From NCBI RefSeq assembly GCF_000970305.1, contig NZ_CP009517.1, positions 2,666,001 through 2,730,000 on the forward strand: a stretch of DNA of 64,000 nucleotides. The letters are read 5' to 3'. This DNA comes from Methanosarcina barkeri 3. GTDB taxonomy: Archaea; Halobacteriota; Methanosarcinia; Methanosarcinales; Methanosarcinaceae. The notes beneath the pieces were generated by a model, which made no database searches, was not told the origin of the DNA, and saw only the letters and a program-made list of their open reading frames with translations. Of the stretch, positions 30,052 through 39,794 are shown in pieces. The first letter of the stretch is position 1. Every line of letters begins with the position of its first letter. A program made the translations under genes and the position numbers.

Positions 30052-30195
30052 AGAGAACTGAATTAGATAGATTCAAAAATATTACGCAGACGTAATAAGA
30101 ATCTTTGAATTACCGTATAGACCCGGCATAATTAGATTATTCATATACTCGGTCTAATTAGATAGTTCGGAAAAACATTACGAGTACGTAATATG
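30052..30195. promoter_or_regulatory. Repeated palindromic sites ATTACG-N4-CGTAAT
   Basis: Two perfect 16-bp palindromes ATTACG-N4-CGTAAT lie at 30081-30096 and 30177-30192, 96 bp apart. Each is preceded by a similar AATTAGATAG...TTC..AAAA segment. They stand upstream of the repeated leader of the beta-helix gene and could be operators. The binding protein is unknown. Confidence 0.5.
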
Positions 30196-30239
30196 GAATT
30201 TTGAGAAATATCTGGGAAAGAGTATGCGATTATCCTGGA

Positions 30240-30366
30240 GTTTTTGAGTTTGCTCAAATTCGAATTCCAACCTAGAGGCGATACGATGCTAAAAAGACAG
30301 ATAGGAACCCTATTCCTGACACCATGTCTTATTTTAACAACCGTATCAACTGTTGGAGATATATAA
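30240..30366 (+). repeat. Leader and signal-peptide copy 1 (26-codon open frame)
   Basis: First of three tandem copies (period 138-140 bp) of the beta-helix gene's 5' end: TTTTTGAGT..., the ribosome region AGGCGATACG, ATG at 30286 and 26 codons beginning MLKRQIGTLFLTPCLILTTV, then TAA at 30364. The peptide is only a signal sequence. Confidence 0.75.
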
Positions 30367-30376
30367 CTATCTTATA

Positions 30377-30510
30377 GTTTTTTGAGTTTACGCAGATTCC
30401 AAATCCAACCCAAAGGTGATACGATGCTAAAAATAAAGCAGGAAACCCTATTCCTGATACCATGTCTTAGTTTAACTGCCGTATGTGCTTTTGGGAAGAA
30501 TAGGCTCTAA
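30377..30510 (+). repeat. Leader and signal-peptide copy 2 (28-codon open frame)
   Basis: Second tandem copy: TTTTTTGAGTTTACGCAG, AAGGTGATACG, ATG at 30424 and 28 codons beginning MLKIKQETLFLIPCLSLTAV, stop at 30508. Start-codon context matches the intact gene at 30564. Confidence 0.75.
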
Positions 30511-30563
30511 CCCTATGGAATTTTGAGTCCACTCAAGTTCCAAACCAACCCAAAGGTGATACG

Positions 30564-31532
30564 ATGCTAAAAAGACAGATAGGAAACTTACTCCTAGTAA
30601 CATGCCTTATTTTAACAACCGTACCAGCTGCGTTAGGCGCACAGAATACAATAACTGTAAATCCGACATCTGGATCAGATGCCCAGACTGCGATTAATAA
30701 TGCAATAAATTCCGTAGCATCAGAAGCAACATCAGGTAACCCGGGATATGTTATCCTAGGTGCTGGCACTTACAAGATAAGTGCACCTATAGTTTTGAAA
30801 TCTAACGTGGTACTGAAAGGGGCAGGCGACGATACAATAATCTTTGCCACCGGTTCAGTTTGTAACTCCGCAGGAGCATCTGCATATATATTCGGGTCAG
30901 GTGTCTCCAACGTTGAAGTATGTGACCTTCAGTTCAAAAGTACAGCAACCGGACCAGGTGATGGAGGCCACGGAGATTATAGAAACTGCATACAGTTCAG
31001 ATCTTCGAGTGATAGTAAAGTACATGATATTTTATTCACTCGCTATCTGTATGGCGACGGTGTAAGAATCAGTAAAAGTTCTGGAATAGAAGTATACAAT
31101 TGCAAAATGCATTCCGTAGGACACGACGGTGTATCTTTCTTATCAGGTACTAAGAATTCCAGGATGTATAACTGTGATGTTGAGGTTCAAACCAACACAG
31201 GTGTAAGGATAGACAACTGCGCAAATATTGAAGTGGATCACAATACCTTCTCAGGTAGTGCCGGATCTGGCTGGTGCTGCGTTGAACTGGAAAATTCACT
31301 GACAAACGCAAATGTCCATCACAACATAATGCATGACTTCAAAGGCTCAAGCAGCAGTGCAGGCGTTGGAAATATCCACGCAAGCGGGTCTATTAGTGTT
31401 CATGATAACGTTATGTGGAATGTGTCACCTTACGTTGCAGTAGGATCAGGCTCAAACATATTAGGACCGTCAGATCACAGTGTTGAGAATTGGGTAGCAA
31501 AAGGGTACGGATACGGCTCTCTTGACAACTAA
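30564..31532 (+). CDS. Secreted right-handed beta-helix protein
   Basis: 322 aa. Signal peptide 1-26 (LTTVPAALGA). The mature protein is a parallel beta-helix: an opening TYKISAPIVLKSNVVLKGAG, then coils such as VEVCDLQFKS, SKVHDILFTR, IEVYNCKMHS, SRMYNCDVEV, IEVDHNTFSG, ANVHHNIMHD and ISVHDNVMWN. This is the pectate-lyase/polygalacturonase-like superfamily, used in Methanosarcina for cell-wall polysaccharide (methanochondroitin) turnover. Activity is inferred only. The ribosome site AAGGTGATACG and signal sequence are preceded by two tandem partial copies. Confidence 0.8.
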   Translation: MLKRQIGNLLLVTCLILTTVPAALGAQNTITVNPTSGSDAQTAINNAINSVASEATSGNPGYVILGAGTYKISAPIVLKSNVVLKGAGDDTIIFATGSVCNSAGASAYIFGSGVSNVEVCDLQFKSTATGPGDGGHGDYRNCIQFRSSSDSKVHDILFTRYLYGDGVRISKSSGIEVYNCKMHSVGHDGVSFLSGTKNSRMYNCDVEVQTNTGVRIDNCANIEVDHNTFSGSAGSGWCCVELENSLTNANVHHNIMHDFKGSSSSAGVGNIHASGSISVHDNVMWNVSPYVAVGSGSNILGPSDHSVENWVAKGYGYGSLDN

Positions 31533-31621
31533 TTCAACAAACACGATGAGACGTTGCAAATTAAGAGTTCTGCAACATAAAGGTGCAACATAAAGTACCG
31601 AATTGTATAGTTCGAGCTGTA

Positions 31622-31750
31622 TAGTTCGAACATCTTCAGTTTTTGCAGAACAACGGAAGAGGAGAGAAAAAGTTGTGGCTTATTTTGCCCACAAATAATT
31701 ATCTGGAAGAAAGTGGACATGAAACTGTTTCCTCTTTCTTTAATTCACTT
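31622..31750 (+). repeat. Copied 3' end and downstream flank of gltX
   Basis: Matches 26421-26550: AGTTCGAAC..CTTC.GTTTTTGCAG, then GTTGTGGC.TA.TTTGCCCAC, AAATAA and TCTGGAAGAA.GTGGACA.GAAACTGTT. The frame still ends in VVAYFAHK and stop (31696-31698), exactly 5200 bp after the gltX stop. It shows that a segment starting in gltX was duplicated. Confidence 0.88.
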
Positions 31751-31910
31751 TTATTCTTCTTTCTTTAGTTCACTTTTATTTTTCTTTGATTCACTTTTAT
31801 TCTTCTTTCTTTGATTCACTTTTATTCTTCTTTCTTTGATTCACTTTTATTCTTCTTTCTTTGATTCACTTTTATTCCTCTCTCTTTAATTCACTTTTAC
31901 TTTTATTTTT
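31738..31910. repeat. Tandem 25-bp pyrimidine-rich repeat
   Basis: Six or so units of GATTCACTTTTATTCTTCTT plus TCTTT. The central ones are identical. It starts where the gltX-derived copy ends (TTTAATTCACTTTT), so the array may have grown from that 3' flank. Confidence 0.9.
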
Positions 31911-32277
31911 GTATCTTTTTATGCCTGCTGAACACCATACGCAGTTTTTTACATTATCTAGACATATCTTCCTTGAAAATTATATAGATTGATTACTCAT
32001 AATAAGTATCATATATTAGGCAGTTAATAATTATAGCCAGTTGTGTATTAAGAAAATGCCTAAAGAAAACTAAGTTTTCCGTTTTTACTTTTTTTACCGA
32101 AAAATCCTGGGAATTTTTAAACGGATTGATTGATCCAGCTCCTGTAAATGAAAATTTTCCTTATTAGGGAATTTACGAGTCCGATATTACGAGTCCGATA
32201 TTTAAAAGAAATATCAAAATTAGGAGCGTATCCGGTATTTTAGACTAGGCATTCTAAATAAACCTGGAGGAATATAA
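31911..32277. other. Spacer upstream of the 32278 gene
   Basis: No gene seen. CCTGGAGGAATATAA is the ribosome site of the next gene. The short duplicate TACGAGTCCGATAT (32166-32198 region, two copies) stands about 90 bp before the start. Confidence 0.45.
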
Positions 32278-33864
32278 ATGGGGAACAAACGAAAGTTGTG
32301 TTCATTAGCCTTAGTTTCAACATTTATGATTTTACTTTTAATAATTGTTTCATCCATAGCATCTGCAACTACTGAACAGAATGCTCAGCTCAAGATCATT
32401 GAGACTCGAATAACCACCAGTGAATCAGCAATTCATTCGGCAGTTTATGGTGAGAAGATAGTGTGGGAAGACTATCGCAATGAAGATTCTACGAGTATCT
32501 ACATGTACAATCTCTCCACTCACAAAGAATCTCAAATCACTAATAATGAATCAAACCAGTGTTATCCAGCCATCTACGATGACAAAATCATGTATGAGGA
32601 CGATCGTAATGGAAATTGGGATATCTATATGTACGATTTATCCAATTCCAAAGAAACTCAGATAACCACCAATACATCAGATCAGTACTATCCTGCAATC
32701 TACGGTAACAAGATAGTGTGGCAAGATTGGCGCAATGATAATGGAAGTCAGACTAATAGTGATATCTACATGTACAATCTTTCTACTAAAAAAGAAACTC
32801 AGATAACCACTAATACAGCAGATTCATGTTATCCTATAATTTATGGTAGCAAGATAGTATGGATGGACGATAGCAATGACGAGTATTTTCTACGCGGTGA
32901 TATCTACATTTACGATTTATCCACTAAAAAGCAAACCCAGATTACAACAAGTGGAGCAGCCCGCTATCCTAAAATCTATGGTAATAGGATAATCTGGGAT
33001 GATCGTCAGAATATCTCAGTGTATGACCTATCTACTCACAATGAAACTATAATTAGCGTCTATGGGGATATGGGATCTACTGCTATCTATGGTGATAAAA
33101 TAGTATGGGGGGAAGGATGTCCTCCCGAAGCTGGGGATTGCCAGATGTACGATCTCTATATGTACAATCTCTCCACTTCCAAAAAGATTCAGCTCACAGA
33201 CAACGGATCACCGAAGGGTAAGGTCTCTATGTTTCAGAATAGGATAACTTGGACAGATTATCGAAATTTTGTAAATAACCCATACCAAGACCCATATTCA
33301 AATCCAGATATTTATCTGATAACTCTTGATTCAATCTCTCCGGTTGCTGCTTTTTCGGCATATCCAACCTCAGGAAAAGCACCATTGATTGTGAAATTTA
33401 CCGACAAAAGTGCAGACTCGCCAACAAAATGGAAATGGAATTTTGGAGACGGAACAACTTCAACCAAACAGAGCCCAACTCATAAGTATTCCAAATTAGG
33501 AAGTTATACTGTTAAACTTACAGCAACAAATGCTGAAGGTAGTAACACAGCAACAAAAACAGATTATATAAAAGTGGTAACAAAACCGGTTGCAATCTTC
33601 TCTGCGAAACCTACCTCAGGAAAAGCGCCATTAACTGTTGTTTTTACTGATAAAAGTACAGGAATAGTAACTAAGTGGAAATGGAGTTTTGGAGACGGAA
33701 AAACTTCAACTCAGCAGAATCCGAAACATCAATATCTACAGGAAGGAAACTATAAAATTACACTTACAGTAAGCAATGCAGCAGGCAGCAATACTATAAC
33801 GAAGACAAATTTCATAAAAGTGACAACAAATACAAGACCGGGAATATACTCCGAAAGCAAATAA
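32278..33864 (+). CDS. Secreted TolB-like beta-propeller protein with two PKD domains
   Basis: 528 aa. Signal peptide 1-31 (SSIASA). Propeller blades at about 40-350 repeat the pattern YGxKIVWxDxRN...DIYMYNLSTKKETQITT. PKD domains follow at about 357-437 and 440-520, and the C-terminus is VTTNTRPGIYSESK. Paralogue of the 27212 gene and probably arisen with it by segmental duplication (see the gltX 3' copy upstream). It has two fewer PKD domains. Extracellular binding or structural role inferred. Confidence 0.85.
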   Translation: MGNKRKLCSLALVSTFMILLLIIVSSIASATTEQNAQLKIIETRITTSESAIHSAVYGEKIVWEDYRNEDSTSIYMYNLSTHKESQITNNESNQCYPAIYDDKIMYEDDRNGNWDIYMYDLSNSKETQITTNTSDQYYPAIYGNKIVWQDWRNDNGSQTNSDIYMYNLSTKKETQITTNTADSCYPIIYGSKIVWMDDSNDEYFLRGDIYIYDLSTKKQTQITTSGAARYPKIYGNRIIWDDRQNISVYDLSTHNETIISVYGDMGSTAIYGDKIVWGEGCPPEAGDCQMYDLYMYNLSTSKKIQLTDNGSPKGKVSMFQNRITWTDYRNFVNNPYQDPYSNPDIYLITLDSISPVAAFSAYPTSGKAPLIVKFTDKSADSPTKWKWNFGDGTTSTKQSPTHKYSKLGSYTVKLTATNAEGSNTATKTDYIKVVTKPVAIFSAKPTSGKAPLTVVFTDKSTGIVTKWKWSFGDGKTSTQQNPKHQYLQEGNYKITLTVSNAAGSNTITKTNFIKVTTNTRPGIYSESK

Positions 33865-34511
33865 ACTCTTAAATTAAAAATTATGAAAAAGATTGATACT
33901 AGAGGAGTGGGAGATTACTTATTAAATCTGACAAAAGGATTACGTTTCCCTTTTTTCCCAGATATGAAATTTAAACGTTTTTTGCCAAATCTGAGACTTA
34001 ACCTTCTCTTTTTGATTTTAAGTGATTTATAATGCTTTAAATAATTCGACCTTTAAATCGATTTTAGACTTTTAATTAGTACTTACAATTGAAGTGTTCT
34101 CAGTTAGTATCTACAATTTAGCTGAGAAAGATAATGACGCTAAAACTTGAATTGCTTTAATAATAAAACATTGATTAAATATTAACTTAGTTTTACAGAT
34201 TAAATAATTGAGAATAAAACATTGATTAAATATTAACTCAGTTTTACAGATTAAATAATTGAGAATAAAACATTGATTAAATATTAACCTGATTTTACAG
34301 ATTAAATAATTGATAATAAAAATATAATAAACTTGAAAAGTGCTTTATATAAGGACAAGATATCACTATTTTTGGAGAATTTTTGCAAATTTTTTACTTT
34401 CTTGTAGAGAAAATTTCACAGCCGACCATTTGAAAAAGTTGAGGGAGAATTTTGAAGATCCCACCGTATATTGAAAATATCACAATAACGAAAGATAGAG
34501 GAGTAGGATAA
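33865..34511. other. Spacer upstream of the 34512 gene
   Basis: No gene. It holds three 51-bp direct repeats (34162-34314) and the leader AGAGGAGTAGGATAA before the ATG, shared with the 27212 gene. Confidence 0.55.
34162..34314. repeat. Three tandem 51-bp repeats
   Basis: Units at 34162-34212, 34213-34263 and 34264-34314 begin AATAAAACATTGATTAAATA and end AATAATTGA(G/T). They differ at only a few positions. Confidence 0.92.
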
Positions 34512-36137
34512 ATGAAAACTAACAAAAAATTGAATTCAGTAGCTTTGACATCAATAGCTCTGATTTTATTTTTAATTTTCGTTTCATCTGCGGCATCAGC
34601 AGCTACTGAGCGAAGTACTTCGTCTCTTGGGAAATATGCATATATTACAAACGAGTTGGACAGTACTCTCTCCATAATTGACACAACAACAAACACTGTC
34701 ACAGCTACCGTGCCTGCAGGAAACGAACCTGCTGCAGTTGCAGTTAACCCGGATGGGACAAAGGTATATGTGGCGAATTTTTACCTGTGGAACGATGAAA
34801 CTATCCTTTCAGAATCAACTGACACAAAGTTAGCATTCTTAGAGAGAACAGCGGAACATGTGGCAAGCGATGAAGGAGCCATCTCTGTAATTGACACAGC
34901 AACAAACACCCTTAAAGCTACTGTGCCTGTAGGAAGCCTCCCTGCCGGAGTTGCAGTCAGTCCGGACGGAACAAAGGTATATGTAGCGAACCGGGGTAGC
35001 AACACTGTTTCTGTAATCGACGCAGCTACAAATACTGTTACAGCCATTATGGATGTAGGGAGCGGTCCTAATGGAATTGCAGCTAGTCCGGACGGAACAA
35101 ATGTATATGTAACGAATATGTACAGTGACACTGTTTCTGTAATCGACGCAGCTACAAATACTGTTACAGCTACAGTGACCATAGGAAGCTATCCCTGGGG
35201 AGTTGCAGTTAGCCCGAGTGGAACAAAGGTATACGTATCAAGCACCGGTAGTGATACTGTCTCTGTAATTGACACCGCAACAAACAAGGTTACAGCCACG
35301 GTGCCTGTAGGAAGTTCTCCAATTGGAATTGCAGTCAAACCGGACGGAACAAAGGTGTACGTAGCGAACGAAGAAAGTAACACTATCTCCGTAATTGACA
35401 CAGCTACAAACAAGGTTACAGCTACAGTGACTGTAGGAAACTATCCTCTGGGAATTGCAGTCAAACCGGATGGAACAAAAGTATATGTGGCAAATTCTAA
35501 CAGCAATACTGTATCTGTAATTGATGCAGCTACAAACAAGGTTACAGTCACTATTCCTGTAGGAAATGAACCTATTGCTTTCGGGCAGTTTATAGGTCCT
35601 CTCTCACTGGCTCCTTTCGCAAGTTTTTCTGCGAAATCAACAGAAGGAAAAGCTCCGTTAACTGTTGCCTTTACTGACAAAAGCACAAGATCTCCAACTA
35701 AATGGAAATGGGAATTTGGAGACGGAACAACTTCAACCAAACAGAACCCAACTCATAAGTATTCCAAAGTAGGAAGTTATACTGTTAAACTTACAGTAAC
35801 AAATGCCAAAGGCAACAACACGGCAACAAAACCAGATTATATAAAAGTGGTAACAAAACCGGTTGCAAACTTCTCTGCGAAACCTACTTCAGGAAAAGCC
35901 CCATTAACTGTCGATTTTACTGACAAAAGCACAGGAATAGCAACTAAGTGGAAATGGAGCTTTGGGGACGGAAAAGTTTCAACAGAAAAGAATCCCAAAC
36001 ACCGATATTTACAGGAAAGAAACTATAAAGTCACACTTACGGTAAGCAATTTGGCAGGCAGCAGTACTATAATGAAGACAAATTTCATAAAGGTGACAAC
36101 AAACACAAAGCCGGGAATATACTCCGAAAGTAAATAA
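34512..36137 (+). CDS. Secreted YVTN beta-propeller protein with two PKD domains
   Basis: 541 aa. Signal peptide 1-30 (SSAASA). Residues 38-365 are YVTN-type blades, each of the form GTKVYVANxxSNTVSVIDTATNKVTATVPVGxxPxGIAV. The second blade has an unusual insertion of about 35 residues (NDETILSESTDTKLAFLERT...). Two PKD domains (about 372-450, 452-530) and the YSESK tail follow. YVTN propellers are surface-layer proteins in Methanosarcina. No enzyme motif. Confidence 0.87.
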   Translation: MKTNKKLNSVALTSIALILFLIFVSSAASAATERSTSSLGKYAYITNELDSTLSIIDTTTNTVTATVPAGNEPAAVAVNPDGTKVYVANFYLWNDETILSESTDTKLAFLERTAEHVASDEGAISVIDTATNTLKATVPVGSLPAGVAVSPDGTKVYVANRGSNTVSVIDAATNTVTAIMDVGSGPNGIAASPDGTNVYVTNMYSDTVSVIDAATNTVTATVTIGSYPWGVAVSPSGTKVYVSSTGSDTVSVIDTATNKVTATVPVGSSPIGIAVKPDGTKVYVANEESNTISVIDTATNKVTATVTVGNYPLGIAVKPDGTKVYVANSNSNTVSVIDAATNKVTVTIPVGNEPIAFGQFIGPLSLAPFASFSAKSTEGKAPLTVAFTDKSTRSPTKWKWEFGDGTTSTKQNPTHKYSKVGSYTVKLTVTNAKGNNTATKPDYIKVVTKPVANFSAKPTSGKAPLTVDFTDKSTGIATKWKWSFGDGKVSTEKNPKHRYLQERNYKVTLTVSNLAGSSTIMKTNFIKVTTNTKPGIYSESK

Positions 36138-36523
36138 AACTGAATTGAAAAAAGAAAAAGATCAAGGCTAAAAGGTAATTGGGATTATTGCTCAAGTGAA
36201 ATAAAACCATCCTTTTACCTTGTTTGACTGAATTCATAAGTATTTGTAGATTTACAATTTTTCAACGCCTTAGTATCAATGTAAAAATTTTGACTTTTTT
36301 AAGCTGATTTGAAATTCTTAATGTCTTCTTTTGTGTTTTTTTCGCTGCAGAGTCGAGAAGTCCATACAAGACTCATTTATACTGGCATCTTTTTCTTGAG
36401 TAAACTTTCGTAAATTAAAGAATTTTTGTAAAACTAATATTCAAAGAGAAAGCTAAAAATTGACATATGTTCCAGAATATAACTATTCTGTTATAAAAAA
36501 ACAAATTAAATAAAGGTAGGATA
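36138..36523. other. Spacer between YVTN/PKD genes
   Basis: 386 bp, AT-rich. The first part (AAACTGAATTGAAAAAAGAA) is the conserved 3' flank of this gene family. No gene or array seen. Confidence 0.45.
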
Positions 36524-38557
36524 ATGAACATCAACAAAAAACTACATTCAATAGCCTTTGCATCAGTAACTGTAATTTTATATTTAATTTTTGTTTCTTC
36601 TGCAGCATCGGCAGTTACTGAACAAAGCGCTTCGCCAGCGGAGTCATATGCATATATTACGAACAATTGGAACAGCTCTGTCTCGGTAGTTAACACAGCT
36701 ATGGATACTGTTATAACTACTATACCTGTAGGAAGCAATCCTGATGGAGTTGCAGTTAACCCGACTGGAAAGGTATATGTGACGAACAATGGGGATAACA
36801 CTATCTCGGTAATTGATACAGCTACAAATACGGTTACAGCAACTGTACTTGTAGGAAGCAATCCTGATGGAGTTGCAGTAAACCCGGCTGGAACAAGGGT
36901 ATATGTAACGAACGCTAACAGTGATACTGTATCTGTTATTGACACAGCAACAAATAAGGTTACAGCCACGGTGCCTGTAGGAAGCTATCCCTGGGGAGTT
37001 GCTGTTAACCCGGATGGAACAAAGGCGTATGCGGTGAACTATAATAGTAATACTGTCTCCGTAATTGACACAGCAACAAATAAAGTTGCAGCCACTATTT
37101 CTGTAGAAGAATATCCTTCAGGAGTTGCAGTAAGCCCGACAGGAACAAAGGCTTATGTAACTAATAATTATAATGTCTCGGTAATTGACACTACGACAAA
37201 CAAAGTTACAGCCACTGTGCCTGTAGGAAGCTTGGCTTGGGGAATTGCAGTTAATCCCGACGGGACAAAGGTATATGTGACAAACTCTGACAATGACACT
37301 GTTTCTGTAATTGATACGGCAACAAATAAGGTTACAGCCACGGTGCCTGTAGGAAGTGGTCCGGAAGGAATTGCAGTTAACCCGGATGGAACAAAAGTAT
37401 ATGTGGCGAACTATTACAGTGGCACCATCTCTGTAATTAACACAACAACTAATAATGTCACAGCCACAATAAATATAGGATACTATCCAGTTGCTTTCGG
37501 GCAGTTTATAGGTTCTGTCCCAGTACCAGAACCAGTAATCCCTGTTGCAAATTTCAGCAGCAATGTCACTGCTGGTTATGCCCCTCTTTCAGTTAAGTTT
37601 GTTGATATTTCGAAAAATGCGACAGAATGGAAATGGGATTTTGGAGACGGAACAACTTCAACTCAGCAGAGTCCGGTTCATAAGTATTCAAAGGCAGGAA
37701 CATATACTGTAAACTTAACAGTAAAAAATGCTGAAGGCAGCAATACAACAATAAAAACAGACTATATAAAAGTGACAGCAAAACCTGTTGCAAACTTCAC
37801 CAGCAGTGTTACATCAGGAAAAGTGCCATTAAATGTCGTCTTTACTGACACAAGCACAGGAACGCCTGCTGGATGGAAATGGAACTTTGGAGATGGAACT
37901 ACTTCAACCCAGCAGAAACCGACTCATAAGTACTCTAAAGCAGGAACATATACTGTAAACTTAACGGTAAAGAACGCTGCAGGTAGTAACACGGCAACAA
38001 AAACAGATTATATAAGTGTGACAGAAAAACCGGTTGCAAACTTCACCAGCAGTGTTACATCAGGAAAATTACCATTAAGTGTTACCTTTACTGATAAAAG
38101 TACTGGGACACCAACTAAATGGAAATGGAGTTTCGGAGACGGAACTACTTCAACCCAGCAGAATCCCATTCATAAGTATTCAAAGGCAGGAACATATACT
38201 GTAAACTTAACAGTAACGAATACTATAGGCAGTATCACTGTAACAAAAACAAACTATATAAAAGTTGTAACAAAACCGGTTGCAGACTTCACCAGTAGTG
38301 TTACATCAGGAAAAGCACCAATAAATATCGCCTTCAGTGATACAAGCACAGAAACACCAATAAAGTGGCAGTGGAATTTTGGAGACGGGACAACCTCAAC
38401 CCAGCAGAATCCCATTCATAAGTATTCAAAGGCAGGAACATATACTGTAAACTTAACAGTAACGAATGCTGCAGGCAGTAACACGGCAACAAAAACAAAT
38501 TATATAAAAGTGATAGAAAAACCGATTGCTGCAATCTCTGCGAAGTCTACCTCATGA
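36524..38557 (+). CDS. Secreted YVTN beta-propeller protein with four PKD domains, C-terminally shortened
   Basis: 677 aa. Signal peptide 1-30. YVTN blades at about 38-335 (VYVTNNGDNTISVIDTATNT, repeated) are followed by four PKD domains (about 345-425, 427-505, 507-585, 587-665) of the ANFTSSVTSGKxPL subtype. The frame stops within the first strand of a fifth PKD domain, at AKSTS. Downstream DNA still resembles that fifth domain, so the gene lost it by mutation. The remaining protein is probably functional. Confidence 0.87.
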   Translation: MNINKKLHSIAFASVTVILYLIFVSSAASAVTEQSASPAESYAYITNNWNSSVSVVNTAMDTVITTIPVGSNPDGVAVNPTGKVYVTNNGDNTISVIDTATNTVTATVLVGSNPDGVAVNPAGTRVYVTNANSDTVSVIDTATNKVTATVPVGSYPWGVAVNPDGTKAYAVNYNSNTVSVIDTATNKVAATISVEEYPSGVAVSPTGTKAYVTNNYNVSVIDTTTNKVTATVPVGSLAWGIAVNPDGTKVYVTNSDNDTVSVIDTATNKVTATVPVGSGPEGIAVNPDGTKVYVANYYSGTISVINTTTNNVTATINIGYYPVAFGQFIGSVPVPEPVIPVANFSSNVTAGYAPLSVKFVDISKNATEWKWDFGDGTTSTQQSPVHKYSKAGTYTVNLTVKNAEGSNTTIKTDYIKVTAKPVANFTSSVTSGKVPLNVVFTDTSTGTPAGWKWNFGDGTTSTQQKPTHKYSKAGTYTVNLTVKNAAGSNTATKTDYISVTEKPVANFTSSVTSGKLPLSVTFTDKSTGTPTKWKWSFGDGTTSTQQNPIHKYSKAGTYTVNLTVTNTIGSITVTKTNYIKVVTKPVADFTSSVTSGKAPINIAFSDTSTETPIKWQWNFGDGTTSTQQNPIHKYSKAGTYTVNLTVTNAAGSNTATKTNYIKVIEKPIAAISAKSTS

Positions 38558-38871
38558 AAACAACAATAAATGTCGCTTTTACTGACAAGAGTACAGGAAC
38601 ACAACTTCACGGAAATGTAAATTTGGAGATGAAACAAACTCAATAGTTTAAATTTGATATGTGAGTGTTCAAAAGCAAGAAATTATACGGTGACATTACA
38701 GTAAGCAACGCTGCTATAACACAATAACAAAAACGAATACATAAAAACAAATCACGTAAAAACAGACTACGTAAAAACAGACTACGTAAAAACAGACTAC
38801 GTAAAAACAAATTACATAAAAGTACAACAAATACAAGATCAGATAAACACTGAAAGCAGTAGCCCTTAAAT
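38558..38871 (+). pseudogene. Decayed fifth PKD domain of the preceding gene
   Basis: The conserved TCAGGAAAAGCACCA of sister domains reads TCATGAAAACAACA here: GGA became TGA and one base is lost. Further on, VAFTDKSTGTQ, NYTVTLQ-like and VKTDYVKTDY remain in mixed frames with stops, ending INTESSSP and stop. The 3' flank AAATTGAAAAAAGAAAAAGA is the family's usual one. Confidence 0.85.
38739..38813. repeat. Five tandem 15-bp units in the decayed PKD tail
   Basis: Units ACGTAAAAACAGACT (middle three identical; outer two ACATAAAAACAAATC and ACGTAAAAACAAATT). The period of five codons repeats the linker VKTDY, so it grew from the coding linker KTNYIK. Confidence 0.9.
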
Positions 38872-39794
38872 TGAAAAAAGAAAAAGATCACAAGACTAAA
38901 GGGTAGTGGGGAAATCATTTATTAAGTCTGACAAAAAATTATTTTTGTCTTATTTGATCAGAGTTGAGAATTTGCCTTCTCTTTTCGCTTTGAGTGATTA
39001 ATTCTGGTCCTAAATATTGAGTTTTTTACTCCATTTGAGACTTTTAAAATCCAGTTATTTTTATGCCAAATATCCGTTTTTTCTATATAAATCCATATTT
39101 ACCACTGTTTTATGGGAAAAACTCCCGTAAATTGAATGATCTACATAAATCTGCATTTCATAAATTTATATAGTATTTTTACATTTTCATCTTTTTATAT
39201 TTTAATTTTTTACTTATAAACTTTTAGTTTTTTTACATGTAGTTTTTAAATTATTTATATAGGTTCATTTTAGAATTCAAAATTTATTATTTATTATTCT
39301 TTTTGAAAAATTATAGAATTTACGATACTAGAAACATACCCCCAAAAATTTTGATAGTTGAAAACAAAATAGCTTTTAGGATAGGCTCAATAAATGTAGT
39401 CTTTCTGAAATTGGTTTTTGTATTTCTGAGACTTCCAATTTATAATAATTGATTAACTTTTTTAGATAGTACTCAGGCATCAAGGTTTAATTTTTCTATA
39501 AAAATCTGGCTTATAAAACTATTAAGGAAAGGTTAGTATATGTAATAGTGCACTAGATATAAAGTAAAATTATACACTATAGTATTATAAAATTGAAAAT
39601 AAGTCATAAGGCCTATATAAAGAGGAATGTTTTGTTATTAGATTTATTTTATGTGATAATTATAAATTAGCGGAAAATTTTGGATCAAGGTTCTTTAATT
39701 ATTGTTTTAGCGGATGATATATGCACAATGAACTGCATGTAATTTCCTTGATAATACTAAAAGATATTATTAATAAAATTAGAAAGGTACTATC
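38872..39794. other. Long AT-rich spacer
   Basis: About 0.9 kb. Apart from the family 3' flank at its start and the ribosome site GAAAGG before 39795, I see no gene, array or clear signal. Confidence 0.5.

Noticed and set aside
36415-36969. Long minus-strand open frames across the YVTN and PKD genes (here and at several other places)
   Set aside because: They are mirror frames produced by the repetitive codon pattern of the plus-strand genes; the plus strand has signal peptides, ribosome sites and known domains.
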